Positions 7,985-15,840 of a stretch of 19,015 bases of DNA are shown here, piece by piece (position 1 is the stretch's first letter; each line of letters opens with the position of its first letter). The notes beneath the pieces are model-generated. The model saw nothing but the letters and a program-made list of their open reading frames with translations. It had not been told where the DNA came from and did no database searches. Made by a program: the position numbers and the translations under genes. This stretch comes from Clostridiales bacterium UBA1752. Its GTDB lineage: Bacteria > Bacillota > Clostridia > Oscillospirales > CAG-382. The stretch is from NCBI GenBank assembly GCA_002314835.1, contig DCHM01000029.1:1-19015 (forward strand), given 5' to 3'.

Positions 7985-8886
7985 AAAAGAATAAGATAGT
8001 CCTTATAGTCGTTATAGCGATTATCGCTATCGCCGCTATCGCTCTTTTCAGCGGTTGCTTTTACGAAGTAGCCGAGGACGAATACGCCTGCGTCGTCAGA
8101 TTCTCCAAGATTGTCGAAGTCACCGACACCGCCGGCTTGTATTTCAAGACTCCGTTTATCGACAGCGTTAAAAAGTATCCCAAAGAAATATTGCTCTACG
8201 ATATTAACCCGTCTGACGTTATAACCAAGGACAAAAAGAGCATGACGGTTGACAGCTACGTTTTGTGGCAAATCAGTGACCCTCTGACTTTTGTAAAGAC
8301 TCTGGGCACGATAGGCGAAGCCGAGACCCGTCTCGACGTGCTCGCATATAACGCTACAAAAAACAAGATGGGTACTCTCGAGCAAAACGACATCATTAAC
8401 CTCGACCCTCCGTCAGACCGTAACGACATATACGCAGAGATATTTGAGAACGTACGCGACAGCGCGGCAGAATACGGCATCAAGGTTATCGACGTCAAGA
8501 TAAAGAGATTTGACCTGCCCGAAATGAATGAAGACGCCGTTTACGAGCGCATGATTTCCGAGCGTAACCAGATGGCGAGCAAATACACCGCCGAGGGCGA
8601 GCTCGAAGCCGCCAAGATTATCAACGAGGTTGACAAGGAATACAACACCATTATTTCCAACGCCAAGGTAGAAGCGGAAATGATTGTCGCCGAGGGCGAA
8701 GCTGAATATATGAAGATACTTTCGGAAGCATACGAGGACGCCGACAAGCTCGAGTTTTACAGCTTTATCCGCGGACTTGAGGCGCTCGAAGGTTCTATGA
8801 CGGGTCAAAAGACTATCATTTTGAGCCAGGATTCGTCTATCGCAAAGCTGCTGCTCGGCAACTTCAGTATCGAAACCGATGAATGA
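7981..8886 (+). CDS. hflC: HflC-like SPFH/prohibitin-domain membrane protein
   Basis: Partner of HflK in a hetero-oligomeric membrane scaffold that regulates membrane proteolysis in characterised bacteria. The 301-residue product has an N-terminal membrane anchor (about 5-23), then an SPFH domain (EDEYACVVRFSKIVEVTDTAG, a little over 20 residues from about 31 with the last residue at 51, is the opening strand region). A Glu/Ala-rich helical part (about 190-255) and a final hydrophobic segment with DSSIAKLL follow. Length fits the family. It overlaps hflK by 4 bp and the next gene by 8 bp. The paired order hflK-hflC matches the arrangement known elsewhere. No protease or other quality-control gene is adjacent. 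Confidence 0.9.
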   Translation: MKKNKIVLIVVIAIIAIAAIALFSGCFYEVAEDEYACVVRFSKIVEVTDTAGLYFKTPFIDSVKKYPKEILLYDINPSDVITKDKKSMTVDSYVLWQISDPLTFVKTLGTIGEAETRLDVLAYNATKNKMGTLEQNDIINLDPPSDRNDIYAEIFENVRDSAAEYGIKVIDVKIKRFDLPEMNEDAVYERMISERNQMASKYTAEGELEAAKIINEVDKEYNTIISNAKVEAEMIVAEGEAEYMKILSEAYEDADKLEFYSFIRGLEALEGSMTGQKTIILSQDSSIAKLLLGNFSIETDE

Positions 8887-9463
8887 CAAAGCTATGAGGG
8901 AGGTCTTTAGAGACCTCCCTCAGCTCACCGCAGACCGCGTGATACTAAAAAAAGTATCTATGCAGGATGCGTGGGATATGTACGATTATGCCTCTATGGA
9001 GGACACTGCGCGCTATCTGCTGTGGACGCCTCACCTCAATATCGACGAGTCGCGCGGATTGATAGACTGGCTTACAAAGCAGTACCGCAAGGGCGTTTAC
9101 GCCGACTGGGGCGTTTATCACAGAGATACGATGAGGCTGATAGGCACTGTGGGCTTTGCGCATATCGATCAGCCCAACGACAGAGCCGAGGTCGGATACG
9201 TGCTTTCTCCTCGATACTGGGGTAGGGGCTATATGGGCGAAGCAGTCGAGAGACTGATGTATCTCGCTTTTTATAAGCTCCAAATCAACCGTCTCGAGCT
9301 GCGTATTATGGAGGGCAATACAAACTCCTGCCGCTTTGCCGAGCACCACGGCTATAAGCTCGAGGGCAGAGGCGTTAATGAGCTTTTGGTAAAGGGCTCT
9401 TACCGCACGATACTCCACTATGCACTCCTTAGAGACGAATATCTGCAAACGCATAATATTTAG
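8879..9463 (+). CDS. GNAT-family N-acetyltransferase (RimJ/RimL type)
   Basis: Predicted to move an acetyl group from acetyl-CoA to an amine, often a protein N-terminus or small molecule; the target cannot be told. The 194-residue product has the usual opening LTADRVILKKV (17-27), a central AEVGYVLSPRYWGRGYMGEA region with the acetyl-CoA-binding pattern, and the C-terminal NTNSCRFAEHHGYKLEG motif of the RimJ/RimL branch. It overlaps hflC by 8 bp and has no clear ribosome binding site at the ATG at 8879, suggesting translational coupling; ATG at 8894 is an alternative start. A perfect 12-bp hairpin lies over codons 6-15. It is the last gene before a terminator. Confidence 0.88.
   Translation: MNDKAMREVFRDLPQLTADRVILKKVSMQDAWDMYDYASMEDTARYLLWTPHLNIDESRGLIDWLTKQYRKGVYADWGVYHRDTMRLIGTVGFAHIDQPNDRAEVGYVLSPRYWGRGYMGEAVERLMYLAFYKLQINRLELRIMEGNTNSCRFAEHHGYKLEGRGVNELLVKGSYRTILHYALLRDEYLQTHNI
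8895..8922 (+). promoter_or_regulatory. Perfect 12-bp hairpin at the start of the GNAT gene
   Basis: The arms TGAGGGAGGTCT (8895-8906) and AGACCTCCCTCA (8911-8922) are exact complements around a TTAG tetraloop. No T-run follows, so it is not a standard terminator. The 5' arm holds an SD-like GGGAGG and overlaps the alternative ATG at 8894. It could block ribosomes or pause RNA polymerase between hflC and the acetyltransferase, or stabilise the upstream mRNA. The role is inferred. Confidence 0.5.
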
Positions 9464-9471
9464 ACAAAAAA

Positions 9472-9500
9472 ATGACTCCCGATTGGGAGTCATAATTTTT
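9472..9500. terminator. Bidirectional terminator between the hfl operon and rpmB
   Basis: ATGACTCCC (9472-9480), loop GATT, GGGAGTCAT (9485-9493), followed by AATTTTTG on the plus strand and by a long T-run on the minus strand (the A7 before the stem). It serves both convergent units. Confidence 0.88.
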
Positions 9501-9506
9501 GTGCAC

Positions 9507-9707
9507 TTAGATAGCTCTGTTAATAGTGCCGTTTTTCATCGCGGTTCTGAGGCAACGGGAGCAAATATATACGCTCTTGGTGGTGCCGCCGACGGTGATT
9601 TTGATTCTTCTGATATTGGGCTTCCACTCTCTGTTAGTGTGTCTGTTGGAGTGAGAAACATTGCAGCCAAAGGTAACGCCTTTGCCGCAGTAATCACATT
9701 TTGCCAT
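9507..9707 (-). CDS. rpmB: 50S ribosomal protein L28
   Basis: Structural protein of the large ribosomal subunit. The 66-residue product shows the family core VSHSNRHTNREWKPN and the four-cysteine zinc-type pattern: Cys4 and Cys7 (AKCDYCGKG) with Cys49 and Cys52 (YICSRC). This C+ form is common in Bacillota. GGAGGG lies 9 bp before the ATG. It has its own promoter just downstream of the murC stop codon and ends at the shared terminator, so it is probably a single-gene unit with some readthrough from murC. Confidence 0.97.
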   Translation of the reverse strand: MAKCDYCGKGVTFGCNVSHSNRHTNREWKPNIRRIKITVGGTTKSVYICSRCLRTAMKNGTINRAI

Positions 9708-9753
9708 CTTTTTATCCCTCCGATTGATATAGTCAATATTTTTCGAACACCTT

Positions 9754-9782
9754 AAAATAACACATTTTTATATATTTGTCAA
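9754..9782 (-). promoter_or_regulatory. Promoter of rpmB
   Basis: On the minus strand: TTGACA (9777-9782), 17-bp spacer, TATTTT (9754-9759). It starts only about 11 bp after the murC stop codon, and no terminator hairpin separates the two genes. Confidence 0.75.
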
Positions 9783-9793
9783 GACCTTTTTTA

Positions 9794-11155
9794 CTATTTA
9801 ATTGCGATTTTTGAGAGTTCGTCTATGTTTCCGGCACCCATTATGATGAGCGTGTCGCCGGGCTGCAGTATATTGTCCAAGTGCTGCTTAATCTGCTCAA
9901 ACGTAGGCAGGTAAACCGAGTTTTTTACCCTCGGACACATATCGGCAGGCGAAATACCATAGACGTTCGTTTCTCTCGCAGAATACGTTTCGGCAAATAT
10001 AGTTACGTCGCTCTCACCGAAAGAATCGCAAAAACCGTCAAATAGGTCGTGCAGTCTCGAGTAAGTGTGCGGCTGAAAAACCGTGACTACTCTGCCGCCG
10101 AGATATTTTGCCGTGTGCAGAGTCGTCTTTATTTCGTCGGGGTGGTGCGCGTAGTCGCTGTAAACGTCTGCGCCCTTGTACGTGCCTTTGTATTCAAATC
10201 TCCTTGATATGCCGCTGTAAGACGCAAGGCCTTGCCTTATCTGCTCGTCGGTCAGACCGCATATCACGCCACAGGCGATGGCGGCGAGTGAGTTTGCAAC
10301 GCTGTGGACACCGACAACCGACAGAGACAGGTTATCTATCTGCCTGCCGAGGCAATAAACGCCAAAGTCAGTTGCTCTGCCTTTATAAAACTCGCTGTGA
10401 GTTAAATAGCAGTCGGCTTGTTTGTTGCCCGACGGCGAAAAAGTGACGAGCTTGCCTTTATATCCGTTTGAAGCTGATTTTGCATCCTCACTGTCGATAT
10501 TGACGACGGCATATCCGTCTTTGCCGGTGTTATTCATAAACTGAGTAAACGAATCACGCATCTGCTCTATCGAATGAAAATAGTCGGTGTGGTCGAGGCT
10601 GACGTTAAGTACGACGGCTATATGGGGAAAGAATGACAAAAACGAATCCTTGTACTCGCAGCTCTCAAACACCATGTTGTCGCCGCTACCGATTTTGTAT
10701 TGCGAACCGAGCTTTGTGATTACTGCGCCGTCCAAAACGGTAGGGTCGCCGCCGCAACAGAGCATAGAATATATCATTGCAGTTGTAGATGACTTGCCGT
10801 GCGTGCCTGCTACGCCTATTGAGCATTTAAACTCCTTTGCGATAGCACCAAGCAACTGAGCACGTGAGTATAACGGTATGCTTGTTTGTCTGATGTTGAT
10901 TATCTCCGGGTGCTCTTCGCCGAATGCGGCACTGAATACCGCGGCGGATACGCCGGATAAGTGACTCGCGTCGGTATCGTAATAGACCTCTGCACCGAGG
11001 CTTTTGAGCATTTCGGTCAGTTCGCTCGGCTGGCGGTCGTAGCCTGCTACGGCATAGCCGCGCTCGAGCAGGATGTGAGCAAGAGACGACATACTGATGC
11101 CGCCTATGCCTACAAAATATATTTTTGAGCCTTTGGGTAAATCCTTTAGCATCAT
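9794..11155 (-). CDS. murC: UDP-N-acetylmuramate--L-alanine ligase
   Basis: Adds L-alanine to UDP-MurNAc using ATP, the first amino-acid step of peptidoglycan stem-peptide assembly in the cytoplasm. Visible landmarks are the N-terminal Rossmann-like IYFVGIGGISMSSLA, the ATP-binding P-loop GTHGKSST (about residue 117), SLDHTDYF in the central domain, and YAHHPDEIKTTL in the C-terminal domain. Length (453-455 residues) is normal. Three ATGs occur close together (11161, 11155, 11152); the AAGAAGG site is only 3 nt from the first, so I take the second. It lies between rpmB and a divergent ECF S-component gene; no other mur gene is present here. Confidence 0.96.
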   Translation of the reverse strand: MMLKDLPKGSKIYFVGIGGISMSSLAHILLERGYAVAGYDRQPSELTEMLKSLGAEVYYDTDASHLSGVSAAVFSAAFGEEHPEIINIRQTSIPLYSRAQLLGAIAKEFKCSIGVAGTHGKSSTTAMIYSMLCCGGDPTVLDGAVITKLGSQYKIGSGDNMVFESCEYKDSFLSFFPHIAVVLNVSLDHTDYFHSIEQMRDSFTQFMNNTGKDGYAVVNIDSEDAKSASNGYKGKLVTFSPSGNKQADCYLTHSEFYKGRATDFGVYCLGRQIDNLSLSVVGVHSVANSLAAIACGVICGLTDEQIRQGLASYSGISRRFEYKGTYKGADVYSDYAHHPDEIKTTLHTAKYLGGRVVTVFQPHTYSRLHDLFDGFCDSFGESDVTIFAETYSARETNVYGISPADMCPRVKNSVYLPTFEQIKQHLDNILQPGDTLIIMGAGNIDELSKIAIK

Positions 11156-11185
11156 ACGCATATACCTTCTTTGTATTCTAAGACT

Positions 11186-11213
11186 AATATATCAGTTTTT
11201 GTGAAAAAGTAAA
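11186..11213 (-). promoter_or_regulatory. Possible murC promoter
   Basis: On the minus strand: TTTACT (11208-11213), 16-bp spacer, TATATT (11186-11191), about 30 bp before the start codon. The match is moderate and the region is AT-rich, so chance is possible. Confidence 0.4.
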
Positions 11214-11265
11214 GATAATTTATATATGTTTATATAATGTTCATAAATTGGCAATATTTGTATTG

Positions 11266-11271
11266 TATAAT
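11266..11271 (+). promoter_or_regulatory. Possible -10 box of the ECF S-component gene
   Basis: TATAAT stands 28 bp before the TTG start and 12 bp before the AGGAGG site. No good -35 hexamer sits at 16-18 bp, so the promoter is weak, activator-dependent or misassigned. I saw no riboswitch signature in the 11162-11299 intergenic region. Confidence 0.45.
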
Positions 11272-11299
11272 CGGTCATCATCAAAGGAGGCGATTAACC

Positions 11300-11875
11300 T
11301 TGCGCAACAAAAAGATCATAGTTATGGCGCTTTTGTCCGCCAGCGTTATTATATTGCAGTTATTATCAGGCCTTGTCAGCAGTATGCTGCCGTTTTCCAT
11401 TTCATTGGTTTTGATACCCGTTTCGATTGCCGCTTGGTATTACGGCGTCAAGGGTGGCTTGATAGTCGGAGGCACTTTTGGCGTGATTGTCTTTTTGCAG
11501 TGCCTGTTTGGTCTTGACAAAGGCGGCGCCACAATGATATATCAGTGGAATCAACCGATAGAAACTGCCGCCGTAACGATAGGCAGAGCATTACTGCTCG
11601 GCTTGGCGCTTGGTTTGCTCTCAAAGTTTAAAACCAAGTTTAAGCCGTACAAGTATATATATGCCGCTTTTGCCCCGATAATAAATACGACGCTGTTTGT
11701 GGCTATGTACGCCGTGCTATTTAATTCTCATTTTCTTGAAGCGGCAAGCACCGCAGATAACATTCTTTCGTTTATTATCATCGGTTTTGTCGGCATCAAT
11801 TTCCTTATCGAGCTCGCCGTCAATCTCGTCATCCTGCCGCCTGTGCTAAAGGCGCTGTCAAAGTCTATCAGATAG
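11300..11875 (+). CDS. ECF transporter S component, substrate unknown
   Basis: Membrane-embedded substrate-binding subunit of an energy-coupling-factor vitamin importer; it would use a shared EcfA/EcfT energising module encoded elsewhere. The 191-residue product is hydrophobic with about six membrane segments. Recognisable elements are PFSISLVLIPVSIAAWYYG followed by a Gly-rich helix (GGLIVGGTFG), AFAPIINTTLF, and NFLIELAVNLVILPPVL near the C-terminus, all typical of the general ECF_trnsprt family. The start is taken as TTG at 11300 because AAAGGAGG (11283-11290) lies 9 bp upstream; an ATG at 11324 would be too far from it. The upstream in-frame ATG at 11237 would begin before the -10 box. 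It is a single-gene unit. Confidence 0.82.
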   Translation: MRNKKIIVMALLSASVIILQLLSGLVSSMLPFSISLVLIPVSIAAWYYGVKGGLIVGGTFGVIVFLQCLFGLDKGGATMIYQWNQPIETAAVTIGRALLLGLALGLLSKFKTKFKPYKYIYAAFAPIINTTLFVAMYAVLFNSHFLEAASTADNILSFIIIGFVGINFLIELAVNLVILPPVLKALSKSIR

Positions 11876-11882
11876 TATATAT

Positions 11883-11911
11883 AGCCTTTGCCTGTCGGGC
11901 AAGGGCTTTTT
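11883..11911 (+). terminator. Terminator of the ECF S-component gene
   Basis: AGCCTTTGCC (11883-11892) pairs with GGCAAGGGCT (11898-11907), with one G-T wobble and a 5-nt loop, followed by TTTTT. Confidence 0.85.
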
Positions 11912-11913
11912 GA

Positions 11914-11945
11914 TACAAAAAGGACTGCCGCAGTGGCAGTCCTTT
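11914..11945 (-). terminator. Terminator of gap
   Basis: The perfect 11-bp stem AAAGGACTGCC (11919-11929) / GGCAGTCCTTT (11935-11945) gives, on the minus strand, a hairpin ending in TTTTTGTATC. It lies 18 bp after the gap stop codon. Confidence 0.85.
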
Positions 11946-11963
11946 ATTGATGCGAAACTTAAA

Positions 11964-13019
11964 TTACTTGAGCTCAGAGAAGTACTTGATAGTACGAACC
12001 ATCTGGCTGGTGTAAGAGTTCTCGTTGTCGTACCACGAAACAACCTGTACTTGGTAGGTGTTGTCGTCAACCTTGGAAACGAGGGTCTGAGTAGCGTCAA
12101 ACAGAGAACCGTAGGTCATGCCGATAACGTCGGAGGAAACGATTTCTTCGTCGTTGTAACCAAAGGACTCGTTAGCAGCAGCCTTCATAGCGGCGTTGAT
12201 GCCTTCAGCGGTAACATCCTTGCCCTTAACAACTGCAAAGAGAAGGGTGGTAGAACCGGTGGGGGTAGGAACGCGCTGTGCAGCGCCGATGAGCTTGCCC
12301 TTGAGTTCGGGGATAACGAGGCCGATAGCCTTAGCAGCGCCGGTAGAGTTAGGAACGATGTTGCAAGCGCCTGCTCTGGATCTGCGGAGGTCACCCTTGC
12401 GCTGAGGACCGTCGAGAATCATCTGGTCGCCGGTGTAAGCGTGAATGGTAGCCATGATGCCGCTCTGGATGGGAGCATACTTGTTGAGGGTATTAGCCAT
12501 AGGAGCGAGGCAGTTGGTGGTGCAGCTTGCTGCGGAGATGATCTTATCTTCTGCAGTAAGGGTATTGTTGTTTACGTTGAAAACGATGGTCTTGGGAGTG
12601 CTGAAGTGATCGGGGTCCTTTTTGTTGGAAGCAGGAGCGGAGATAACAACCTTGCGAGCGCCTGCGATGATGTGCTTGTTAGCGTCAGCGATGTCGGTGT
12701 AGAAACCGGTGCACTCGAGAACGACGTCAACCTTGAGCTTTTTCCAAGGGCAGTTTACAGCGTCCTTTTCAGCGTAGATTTTGATCTCCTTGCCGTCAAC
12801 GATGATAGAATCTTCAGTAGCGACAACGGTGTGCTTGCCTTCGCCGAATTTGCCTGCGTAGCCGCCTTGAGCGGTATCATACTTGAGCAGATGAGCGAGC
12901 ATCTTGGGGCTGGTGAGGTCGTTGATAGCAACGATTTGGTAACCTTTTGCGCCGAACATCTGACGGAATGCGAGACGTCCGATACGGCCGAAGCCGTTAA
13001 TAGCAACTTTGACTGACAT
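11964..13019 (-). CDS. gap: Glyceraldehyde-3-phosphate dehydrogenase, type I
   Basis: Oxidises glyceraldehyde 3-phosphate with NAD and phosphate to 1,3-bisphosphoglycerate in glycolysis. The 351-residue product has the NAD-binding start VKVAINGFGRIGRLAFRQ, the catalytic Cys166 in SAASCTTNCLAP, and the C-terminal SWYDNENSYTSQMV signature. The usual length is about 333-340; the extra residues sit mainly near 132-143 (NKKDPDHFSTPK), where most homologues go straight from SAPAS to a short loop. GAAAGGA lies 11 bp before the ATG. It has its own promoter and terminator and, unusually tidy for a glycolytic gene here, no pgk or tpi neighbour. High expression is likely. Confidence 0.97.
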   Translation of the reverse strand: MSVKVAINGFGRIGRLAFRQMFGAKGYQIVAINDLTSPKMLAHLLKYDTAQGGYAGKFGEGKHTVVATEDSIIVDGKEIKIYAEKDAVNCPWKKLKVDVVLECTGFYTDIADANKHIIAGARKVVISAPASNKKDPDHFSTPKTIVFNVNNNTLTAEDKIISAASCTTNCLAPMANTLNKYAPIQSGIMATIHAYTGDQMILDGPQRKGDLRRSRAGACNIVPNSTGAAKAIGLVIPELKGKLIGAAQRVPTPTGSTTLLFAVVKGKDVTAEGINAAMKAAANESFGYNDEEIVSSDVIGMTYGSLFDATQTLVSKVDDNTYQVQVVSWYDNENSYTSQMVRTIKYFSELK

Positions 13020-13068
13020 TTTGATTAGTCCTTTCGTAAATAAAATTTGTTTATTTTAAAACTATCTT

Positions 13069-13097
13069 ATTTTAATACAAATATATAAATAATGCAA
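13069..13097 (-). promoter_or_regulatory. Promoter of gap
   Basis: On the minus strand: TTGCAT (13092-13097), 17-bp spacer, TAAAAT (13069-13074), with a leader of about 43 nt. The leader holds an AT-only inverted repeat AAATAAA/TTTATTT (13038-13056), probably too weak to matter. No terminator was seen between tatD and this promoter, so the tatD operon may read into gap. Confidence 0.7.
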
Positions 13098-13149
13098 GAG
13101 GTTTTAAGATATAAAAATACTAAAAATGCAAAAGTTTATCGTTTTTTTA

Positions 13150-13920
13150 TTATACATTTTGCGGTAAACCGTAAAAGCGTACGGCGTTTGCCTCGGTAAC
13201 TGCTTTTACCGTCTCAATCTCGACACCTTTGATTTCGGCGATTTTTTGCAAAACGTAACTTATATAGTCCGAGCGGTTGCGCTCGCCTCTGTGCGGAACT
13301 GGAGAGAGATAAGGCGCGTCAGTTTCGGTGAGTATCATTTCGAGCGGCAGAGCTTTTATAACGTCGGGCAAAACTCTCGCGTTTTTAAAAGTCAATACTC
13401 CGCCGACTGAAATCATATAACCTATACTTTGCAATTCCTTTGCCATTTCGACAGAGCCTGCATAGCAGTGGAATACGCCTTTAACCTCGGGGTATTTTTT
13501 GACCGCCGCGAGGGTGTCAAAATGGGCGTCGCGGTCGTGTATTACCACTTTTTTGCCGGTGCGTCTTGCCAAATCAAGCTGGGCTTCAAAAACTTCCGCT
13601 TGCTTTTGCTTTGACGGATAGTTGTCGTGACTGTAATCAAGACCGATTTCGCCGATGGCTACTACCTTTTTGTCTGCGAGCATTGCTTCAATACGTGACA
13701 GCCAGTCGCCCGTGGCGTCTGCGGCAAACTCAGGCTGAAACCCTACGCAAGCATACATAAAACCATATTTGTGCGCCAAATCAACGCTCGCTTGCGACGA
13801 CGGAATGTCACAGCCTGCGTTGATTATCGCCTTTACGCCGTTTGCGTTTATAGCCTTTAGGATAGCGTCGCGGTCCGAGTCGTAACGCTCGCTGTCGTAA
13901 TGCGCGTGGCAGTCTATCAT
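13150..13920 (-). CDS. tatD: TatD-family metal-dependent hydrolase/DNase
   Basis: TatD proteins are TIM-barrel metallohydrolases with exonuclease activity on DNA or RNA. The 256-residue length is normal. Metal-site residues are visible: His5 and His7 (DCHAHYD), Glu91 (AIGEIGLDY), His128 (VVIHDRDA), His151 (GVFHCYAG) and Asp201 (TETDAPYLSP). The segment usually reading G-x-H-P-x-x-A is GFQPEFA (60-66), with Gln replacing His, a small departure. The ATG follows the metG TAA stop directly (TAAATG), so it is translated by reinitiation or coupling. metG-tatD linkage is common in Gram-positive genomes, where the neighbour order is often conserved. It is the last gene of the operon. Confidence 0.93.
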   Translation of the reverse strand: MIDCHAHYDSERYDSDRDAILKAINANGVKAIINAGCDIPSSQASVDLAHKYGFMYACVGFQPEFAADATGDWLSRIEAMLADKKVVAIGEIGLDYSHDNYPSKQKQAEVFEAQLDLARRTGKKVVIHDRDAHFDTLAAVKKYPEVKGVFHCYAGSVEMAKELQSIGYMISVGGVLTFKNARVLPDVIKALPLEMILTETDAPYLSPVPHRGERNRSDYISYVLQKIAEIKGVEIETVKAVTEANAVRFYGLPQNV

Positions 13921-15837
13921 TTATCTTACCTTGCTGCCTACGGGGAGCGAATCGTCGGCAAATATAACCTTTACGTTGTCGCCTTCGCCGCCTGCGAGTA
14001 TCATTCCGCTGCTCTTGATGCCTCTGAGCATAGCGGACTTTAAGTTCTCAACGAGTATTATCTTTTTACCGATAAGCTCGTCCGGCTTGTAGTATTTCGC
14101 AATGCCGGAAGCAACCTGGCGCTTTTCGGTGCCTATATCAACGATAAGCTTTAAGAGCTTGTCCGACTTAGGTACAGGCTCGCATTCGAGCACTTTACCG
14201 ACGACGAGGCTAACCTTGGCAAAATCGTCGATAGAAATTTTGCCCTCTTCGGCTTTGCGCTCGGCTTCCTCTTCTTTTTCCTTCATCATTTTGTCAAAAG
14301 CAACCTTGTCTATGCGCTTAAACAGCAGAGGAATCGCACCGATATTGCCGTTTGACGCATTGTATATCCATTGACCTGCGCTCTCGTAGCTCAAATCGGT
14401 ATAGCCAAAGCATTCGGCGGCCTTTTTGACACTGTCGGGGATGAAAGGCGTAAACAGTATGATGCCCGAGCGGATGCCTTCGGCAAGGTCTGCCATGACA
14501 GTGGCGAGGCGTGTGCCGTTTGCATCCATATCTTTTGCGAGCGTCCAAGGGGCAGTATCGTCGATATATTTGTTGCAGAGCTTAAAAATCGAGATGATGT
14601 GTGCCGAAGCGTCGGCGTACGCATAAGCGTCCATCAGCTTCTTGGCTTCTGTTACCTCAGCTTTGATAGCCGTTTCGAGCGCAGTGGAAAGCTCGTCACG
14701 CTGTGCGGCTGCAGGTATCTTGCCGCCGAAATATTGCTTTATCATCGAAGCCGTACGCGAAACGAGGTTGCCAAAGATATTGGCAAGGTCGGTGTTTGTG
14801 CGTGCGATGATTGCATCGTGCGAAATATTGCCGTCGTTTTGCAAACCGAGCTCGGAGAGCAGATAATATCTTACTGCGTCGAGACCGAAAAGCTCGATAA
14901 GGTCGTCACCGTATAGCAGGTTGCCCTTGGATTTGCTCATTTTTTCGTTATTCATCAGCATCCACGGGTGACCTAGCACAGTTTTGGGCAACGGCTCGCC
15001 GAGAGCCAAAAGGAAAATAGGCCAGTATATAGTGTGAAACCTTACTACGTCCTTACCTATGACGTGCAGGTCGGCAGGCCAATACTTTTTGTATAGCTCG
15101 CCGGGGTTCTCGGGGTCGTATCCGAGAGCCGAAATATAGTTAGGCAGTGCGTCCATCCAAACGTAAACGACGTGCTTGGGGTCAAACTCTACCGGCACGC
15201 CCCACGTAAACGATGTGCGCGAAACACACAGGTCCTGCAGACCGGGCTTGATAAAGTTATTCAGCATTTCGTTTTTGCGGGATTCCGGTATAAAGAAATC
15301 GGGATTTGACTCGTAATACTCGACTAACTTGTCGGCGTATTTTGAGAGCTTAAAGAAATACGCTTCCTCGCTCGCTCTCGTTACCTTGGCACCGCAGTCG
15401 GGGCAACAGCCGTCAACGAGCTGAGTGTCGGTCCAAAATGATTCGCAGGGCGTGCAATAGTTGCCTTCGTAACAAGACTTGTAAATGTCGCCTTGCTCGT
15501 ATAGCTTATTAAATATCTTTTGTATTACTCTGATGTGGTCCTCGTCGGTAGTACGGATAAACTTGTCGTAGCTTATCTCAAACATATCCCACAGACCGCG
15601 AATTATGCCGCTGACGTTATCGACGTATTCTTTAGGGGTGATGCCTGCGGCTTTGGCTTTTTGTTCTATTTTGATACCATGCTCGTCGGTGCCGGTGACA
15701 AAGTAAACGTCGTAGCCTGCGAGTCTCTTTTGGCGTGCTATCGCGTCGGTAAGTACGGCCTCGTAAACGTTGCCTACGTGAGGCTTGCCTGATGTGTAGG
15801 GGATAGCAGTCGTAATGTAAAACTTTTGCTTGTCCAT
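13921..15837 (-). CDS. metG: Methionyl-tRNA synthetase with C-terminal tRNA-binding domain
   Basis: Charges tRNA-Met with methionine. The 638-residue product is a class I synthetase: the HIGH-type motif is PHVGN (19-23), the KMSKS loop is KMSKS (299-303), and the inserted zinc knuckle has Cys128, Cys131, Cys145 and Cys148 (CTPC...CPDC). Residues about 530-638 form the C-terminal EMAP/OB-fold tRNA-binding domain (starting ISIDDFAKVSLVVGKV) that makes the enzyme a dimer in many bacteria. AAGGAGAA overlaps the tadA stop codon, and the genes are 3 bp apart. It abuts tatD downstream. No T-box is seen; control would come from the operon promoter at 17339-17367. Confidence 0.97.
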   Translation of the reverse strand: MDKQKFYITTAIPYTSGKPHVGNVYEAVLTDAIARQKRLAGYDVYFVTGTDEHGIKIEQKAKAAGITPKEYVDNVSGIIRGLWDMFEISYDKFIRTTDEDHIRVIQKIFNKLYEQGDIYKSCYEGNYCTPCESFWTDTQLVDGCCPDCGAKVTRASEEAYFFKLSKYADKLVEYYESNPDFFIPESRKNEMLNNFIKPGLQDLCVSRTSFTWGVPVEFDPKHVVYVWMDALPNYISALGYDPENPGELYKKYWPADLHVIGKDVVRFHTIYWPIFLLALGEPLPKTVLGHPWMLMNNEKMSKSKGNLLYGDDLIELFGLDAVRYYLLSELGLQNDGNISHDAIIARTNTDLANIFGNLVSRTASMIKQYFGGKIPAAAQRDELSTALETAIKAEVTEAKKLMDAYAYADASAHIISIFKLCNKYIDDTAPWTLAKDMDANGTRLATVMADLAEGIRSGIILFTPFIPDSVKKAAECFGYTDLSYESAGQWIYNASNGNIGAIPLLFKRIDKVAFDKMMKEKEEEAERKAEEGKISIDDFAKVSLVVGKVLECEPVPKSDKLLKLIVDIGTEKRQVASGIAKYYKPDELIGKKIILVENLKSAMLRGIKSSGMILAGGEGDNVKVIFADDSLPVGSKVR

Positions 15838-15840
15838 ATA

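Noticed and set aside
11910..13016. 368-codon open frame antisense to gap
   Set aside because: Long open frames opposite highly expressed, codon-biased genes such as gap are a known artefact. This one starts at a codon in the terminator region and lacks a ribosome binding site.
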